Assembly (NCBI GenBank): GCA_001414345.1
Contig: LLCB01000220.1
Location: 1-64,000, forward strand
Source of the DNA: Hymenoscyphus infarciens
Taxonomy: Eukaryota > Ascomycota > Leotiomycetes > Helotiales > Helotiaceae
Direction of reading: 5' to 3'
Length of the DNA: 64,000 nucleotides
A model generated the notes under the pieces. It was not told where the DNA came from. It did not search any database and worked only from the letters and a program-made list of their open reading frames with translations. Shown here in pieces: positions 59,154-64,000 of this stretch (its first letter is position 1; each line of letters starts with the position of its first letter). A program made the position numbers and the translations under genes.

Positions 59154-59777
59154 ATTTCGGATCTCTTGCTGCTTCGAAAAACTGAGGCCTGCAGTGTTGT
59201 CGAGTGGGTTGATGTAAGGAACGTATACGACGGAAAACAGTCGCAAAAAAGGGACTCTGTCAAATCTGGGGACGCGATTAGTATGATATTGCTTTTCCGG
59301 GTTTCTGCCACCGGTGCGGTGGTGGCCAAGGTGGCTTGGGGGTTGATCTGGGTGAGTGGTTGATTTGCGCGCGTAGAAAAAAAAGCGTAGCCGAGTGGGA
59401 AAAACTGGCTGTGGTGCTGTCGCGGGATGGATGGGGGTTTGCGTGTCTCACTTACCAAACGAAAAGCAGAATAGGTAGGTGGCTACACAGAAAGGAAGGC
59501 GAACTCAAAACTCTGGGTGCAAACAACCACGACACGGAAAGTGTGTTGTTGTTGTTGTTGTTGTCGAGGGAGAGAAGATCAATGGTGAGGGACGGCGGAG
59601 GTGAACGGGAGTGGCAGCAGCAGAGGCAAAACAAGTTCCAAGGAAGAAGAAGCCGAAGGTCGAAAGGGGAGAGAAAAAAAGAGGAGAGTGGGAGTGGGAG
59701 GATGGATGGTGCTTTGAAGCGGATTGGGATGTCGCACTCGGTCCAGCGACGATTGGGCAGCCAGGTGAGCAAGTGCC

Positions 59778-59825
59778 CTCTGGAGTGGCTCTGGAGTGGC
59801 TCTAGAGTGGCTCTAGAGTGGCTCC
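59778..59825. repeat. Four tandem copies of an 11-12-bp GGCTCTAGAGT unit
   Basis: Units of the form CTCTGGAGTGG / CTCTAGAGTGG are repeated four times. A separate GGCAGA-rich tandem follows at about 59,888-59,932. Confidence 0.85.
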
Positions 59826-60770
59826 GGGTGGGTGGGATCGGGGATTGCGAGCACCCTGGACTTAAGCAGTTAGAGTTAGACTGGAGAGGAGCAGAGGGCA
59901 GAGGGCAGAGGTCAGAGGGCAGAGGAGAGGAGAGGGAAGTTGCGCGAGGGTATTCAGGTATTGCGGGAAGGTGATGCCGGTCAGGGAGAAGAAAATGGGC
60001 CGGGGGGAGGAGCCGATGATGACAAGAGTTTGGTGGAGTGAGTAAAGGTAGACGACGACGACGACGACGACAACTTCAACTCTCATCTGGAATTATCGCG
60101 ACTGTGAAAGAGCATAGCAGGTGAGTGATGATACATCTAGTAGGAAGTAGATGGTCATGGCATTCAGGGCGAGAATAGTAAATGCCCCAGCTACGACAGG
60201 GTAGTCAAGATGTCGAGAATCTCAGCCGGGATGGGAGATAGTGATAGGCGAAATCTGCCGGTATCGATCTGTACCCGACTGTACCTACTGTACTGTACTG
60301 TACTCTGAGTCTGAATTATCGAGGGAGATGGACGTTGAAAGGCGCGATGACGGAAAAGATTACGTGTGACCATAATCAAGGCATTTCCCTCTCATCTTCC
60401 TCTCTGTATCCTATCCTATCCTACCCTATCCGACCCTATGCTACCCCTCCCCTCCGCCATTGGTACGCTCCTCATCTCGTACACTCTACTGAGGTACAAG
60501 CTCAGGTCACTCGTTCAGGAATCAGGAGGTGTAGACTCGTAGACTCGACATGCGACACTGGCGCCGTGGCCAAAATGCCTGTGCACCACCCCATCGACGA
60601 ATTCCGTCTGAAAAGGGGCAAAACAGATTGAAGCATGGCAAGAAGTATTTCGCTATAGGTACAGTACACCTCTGCAGTAGAGTCGACGACAATCTCTCCT
60701 GCCTCGATGGAAAAATGAGTCGCAGTCTGGCCAGTCCAGTGAGTTAGGTAGATTGGCATCTAGAGGCTAC

Positions 60771-60802
60771 TAGCATCATTAGCATCATTAGCATCACTAG
60801 CA
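60771..60802. repeat. Short 9-bp tandem (TAGCATCAT)
   Basis: About three and a half units of TAGCATCAT/C in a row. Confidence 0.85.
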
Positions 60803-63630
60803 GCAGACTAGTGACCGAATAGCGTGGTTCAATCTCGTCACGAACTGCAGCAGTTCGAGCATCCACCAGATCAGTCGCTCCTGCTCTCTCCTGCTCTCAA
60901 CTGCCCTCGTCGTTGCCCTCCTTCTCCTTCTCTGGCCGTGGTGTCATTTCCTTTTGCCGTAGAGTTTAGACGCATCGGGATCTCCGCCGGCTCTCTAAGG
61001 TTATTCGCTCTGTCTTCTGTTCTGGAAGACCGTTGAACCGTCTCCAAATTGCTTCTCCCACCCCAATCTATCGTAGATGTGCAGCGACCGACGCCGTACC
61101 TCCGCAAATAGCTCCCGCCGAACGGCAACCGCAAAAGGGGGAATGGGATGGCAATATTCGAGATTCAACATGTAAGAGTAAGTAAGGCTGATGAGAAGAG
61201 GAAAATGTCACCCGACAAATCATACTTCATACTTCCATTGCAAGAGACGGACATTGACACATTTAGCGCTGTCGTTGTCATTTCCTTCCATCCTTCCACC
61301 ATGATTTCCGGGAAAGTCTTGACTCTTGGCCACCGACACGCCATTCCATCCTCATTGCCCTTCCAATCCTGGTTCCACGTGCTTGACGACCCGACTTCGA
61401 CAGCTTCTTTTTGCGGGCCGCAACGATTTCCATTTAGATCAAGTGCAGCCAAAGTGCAGTGCATCGTTTCCCTCATTTGGTTCCTGCAGTCCGAGTACAG
61501 GAGGCAGCAGGTACGTACAATGGTACATTAGCAAATGTACTTGCAACTACCGTTCGTCTGGCTATTCGGGTCAAATCCATCAAAGACATCAATCTCCTCC
61601 TTCCTGCCTTTCACCACAGTTCGGCCCTACTTAACAGTACTGGCGTTGGGAGCATCCAGAAATAACCACCTCCGCTCCCCAACACCCAACCACCGAGCAC
61701 GAACGGGTTACTGGCAACTCGTCAATTGCCATGTCTCGACGCGTTGCTACTGCACAACGCCGCTTCGTACATATGTACATGTCATGTACGGGGTACAGTA
61801 CTCACTTCATCCACTGACACATGGATATATTGCTGAACTCGAGGCAAACAAGCTGCAAACAAGCTGCAAACAAGGTGACTCGAGGCGAAGGAGGAACCGG
61901 CTGTACCCCACCCTTCAAAGGGAAACTGCTGGCAGTTCGCATCGCGCGCGCACGGAAGCAAGAGCATGCCGCCAACGACACACCTGTATGGATATCGAAT
62001 GGAGATGCTGCACACCACGCCTGCAGGAGAGCCACTTCATCCACCTCCAAATAACCCAATGTCATCAGGGGGTACTCGTGCTTGGAAATCATCCAAAAAA
62101 CATGCCTTCTATACGTTTGATTTCCTATGGAAAATCCGATGTATGCCTCTTGACAACGGGACGACGTCGATGATAAATGAAAGCACACCTTGATCAAATA
62201 ACGACCCATGTCTGCACGGGGAAAAGGTTCACATGGCTCTACCCGCACCGGAGAATTGCTGATCATAGCTGAGTCTCAATCTATATCTTTAAACAGGATA
62301 ATGCTGATTCAACCTAGCTTCCTCGAGTACACAGAATTCTCCCGCTATACAAATTTCATAGTGTTGTCGCGACGGACTCTTCCCGGAAATCCAAAATGAT
62401 ACGAAGTAATTGCTTCTTGTCACTCGACCGTTATCGTTTCCCCTCATTTTCCGGTATCCGACAGGGTCCACGGAACATCTCGCCGCTGTAATACGTCCTT
62501 CTGCCCAAACGCTTGGGCTTCAAAAGACTCAGACCTGCCAGAAACAGAAACAAATGTCTAAATCTGTCACTCAATATAACGGGTCAAAAGAGTTTGGTTC
62601 AACCCCCATCCACGTTTCCTCTGAGCAATTCCTCTTGCGACAGCATTGAACAGGATTAAGGTTAAAGTCCGTGAGTCGGATGCATGAAAGCTTACAGCAA
62701 AACCTCGAGGGATACCCGTCTACATCCGGCTTCATGACTGACAGGTAAAAAAGGGACGAGCGTTTATGGAAGACTTGACATCCGCTGCAAGGAAAATATA
62801 TTTCAAAATGAATTTGATTTAATTTGATCGCAAGGTTCCTTTGGAGGAGCGATCAACGCCGCCTTGTTACATTCTGCTGATGACCTATACTTGCATATCT
62901 CCTGCAGCTTACATGAGGTCAACCAACCACTCATCCTCTTGCGACACCCACAGGACGCGAGCTTATATTCTTCCAGGACCGATAGGATGATTTGGGGACT
63001 GACATTGACGCGTTCACATTCATCCTGGGAAGGTTTTTTTTTCATCCTCTGTATCACCCAATCATTTTCTTGTGATCAGTTGAGGATCCTGGGTTAGTGG
63101 TTGATGGTTCTTCATGCAAGTGCACATCACATCTTGCGAGACAACTGGAGTGACGATGCAGCATGAGCACGAGAGTAAAGATGGAGGAGGAGGAGAAACT
63201 ATTTATATGTTTTTGTTTGCCAGACCCGCCCCTCCTCATCTGCAGGTGCTGGTGCTGTCTGGGGGTTTGGTTTGTTCATCCAGTGCATCTCATCTTCTTA
63301 CTAGTACCTCAGGTCGGCTTCCTAATGGATGGATAGCGGGGTAAATTGTTTTTGATGCCTATTTTTCGGTTCCGTTGTTCCACACGCCTGACACTACAGG
63401 TACATTTTTCATTGCAGTTTGTGGTATGTTTGTATTGTACTCGAGCGAGGACTTGAAATTTTCTTTCACATGCCTTTTCGATGTCGTGTGTGCGCGGTAT
63501 GGTGTTGTGGTGGTGATGGTGGGGTGTTACTCGGGGAAATGGAGGGTCAGTGTTTGGTGTTGAATGTGGATTTGTTTAGTACCTACCTACATACCTTGGT
63601 ACAGTATAGGCGGGGTACGCTGGGCTGGGC

Positions 63631-63652
63631 TGGGGTTGGGGTTGGGGTTGGG
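63631..63652. repeat. TGGGGT hexamer run
   Basis: Three and a half TGGGGT units, resembling but not identical to the fungal telomere repeat TTAGGG. Too short to suggest a telomere. Confidence 0.85.
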
Positions 63653-64000
63653 TAGCACTTGAGGGTGAGGGGTGGGCGAGTTGGGCCTCCTTGACTTGGT
63701 GGGGTGCTTGCTCATTTGATTGGAATTTGTGAACAGTGATAGATGGTTTGGGGATCCCATTTTTCCTTTATGGTAGGCTTTTCCCGAATTCTAGCTTTTT
63801 TCTGCTCTTAATAGATACTCAGCTTATTAGGCGAATTTCCGTTTTAGATCACGAGCTTTACTAGTCTGGGATATATATACCTTTTCGCTGACTGGCGGGA
63901 TGGATCCTTATCCTTGGATTATAGATTCATTCTTCTTTTTTTAATTTTTTTTTCTTCCTTTATTTTTTTAGAGAGTAGGGTGATTTATCTAGAGTGTGAT

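Larger units (their letters stand above)
59154..64000. other. Upstream region and long intergenic stretch with simple repeats
   Basis: I see no gene I can support in these 4.8 kb. Open frames up to 212 codons occur (59,336-59,974 and 61,535-62,173 on the plus strand) but contain microsatellites, lack motifs and have no splice context. Simple repeats include (TTG)n at about 59,548-59,562 and (GAC)n at about 60,051-60,070. CTGTA repeats lie near 60,290 and TATCC repeats near 60,408-60,440. Confidence 0.5.

Noticed and set aside
59336..59974. 212-codon open frame with Arg/Glu/Gly-rich product
   Set aside because: It runs through a TTG microsatellite and GA/GGCAGA repeats upstream of the conserved low-complexity gene; composition explains it.
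61535..62173. 212-codon open frame on the plus strand
   Set aside because: No recognisable domain; other long frames overlap it on both strands; no intron or promoter signals.
63631..63652. Interstitial telomere
   Set aside because: The unit is TGGGGT, not TTAGGG, and only three and a half copies are present.
1..64000. tRNA, rRNA or CRISPR features
   Set aside because: I scanned for tRNA B-box-like GGTTCGAAT motifs and regular spaced repeats and found none that hold up; CRISPR is not expected in a fungal nuclear genome.

Overview
The window looks like nuclear DNA of a filamentous ascomycete (Pezizomycotina). Genes are intron-rich, with short introns of about 50-110 bp that use GTATGT/GTAAGT-type donors. 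Intact genes of ordinary base composition alternate with long AT-rich blocks. In those blocks nearly every C:G pair in CpA/TpG context has become T:A, the signature of repeat-induced point mutation (RIP). The class could be Leotiomycetes, but that is only an impression.

Layout: (1) 1-4,092 has two minus-strand genes: the ribosome-assembly WD40 protein Sqt1 (cut by the left edge) and a seven-exon peroxisomal 4-coumarate:CoA ligase-like enzyme ending in AKL. (2) 4.1-8.6 kb is non-coding with a GA minisatellite and a decayed palindrome. (3) 8,659-11,954 (+) is a five-exon AlkB-like Fe(II)/2-oxoglutarate dioxygenase with a long basic, cysteine-rich N-terminal part. (4) 12.6-14.9 kb (-) is a broken fragment (ER-KR-ACP end) of a highly reducing polyketide synthase. 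(5) 16,222-22,985 is a 6.76-kb TIR transposon destroyed by RIP. Two long plus-strand reading frames can still be followed if TAA/TAG are read as the Gln/Trp codons they came from, and the first is an integrase-core transposase. (6) 23.3-34.1 kb (-) holds four intact genes: an Fps1-type aquaglyceroporin, an AhpC/TSA-like thioredoxin-fold protein, a secreted DUF8021-like protein and a Cid1-type nucleotidyltransferase. (7) 35-41 kb holds an unidentified decayed gene, a laccase pseudogene whose nonsense codons all look like RIP transitions, and an intact small membrane-protein gene. (8) 41.2-57 kb is a transposon graveyard. (9) 57,390-59,153 (-) is a five-exon conserved low-complexity protein, and the last 4.8 kb is its upstream region with simple repeats and no gene I can support.

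The most informative structure is a three-level nested insertion at 45,066-51,991. A hAT-type TIR element (8-bp target duplication GCTACTCT) contains a full-length minus-strand Tad1/I-like LINE (15-bp duplication ACTAGAATAATATAT, TAAA-rich tail). The LINE's RNase H region is in turn split by a 278-bp solo LTR (5-bp duplication ATAAT). The two outer layers are RIP-mutated and the solo LTR is not. A second, 557-bp copy of the hAT family lies 350 bp away with its own target duplication. Gene models were assembled by hand from splice consensus and reading-frame continuity. All exon sums are multiples of three, but no transcript or database evidence was available.
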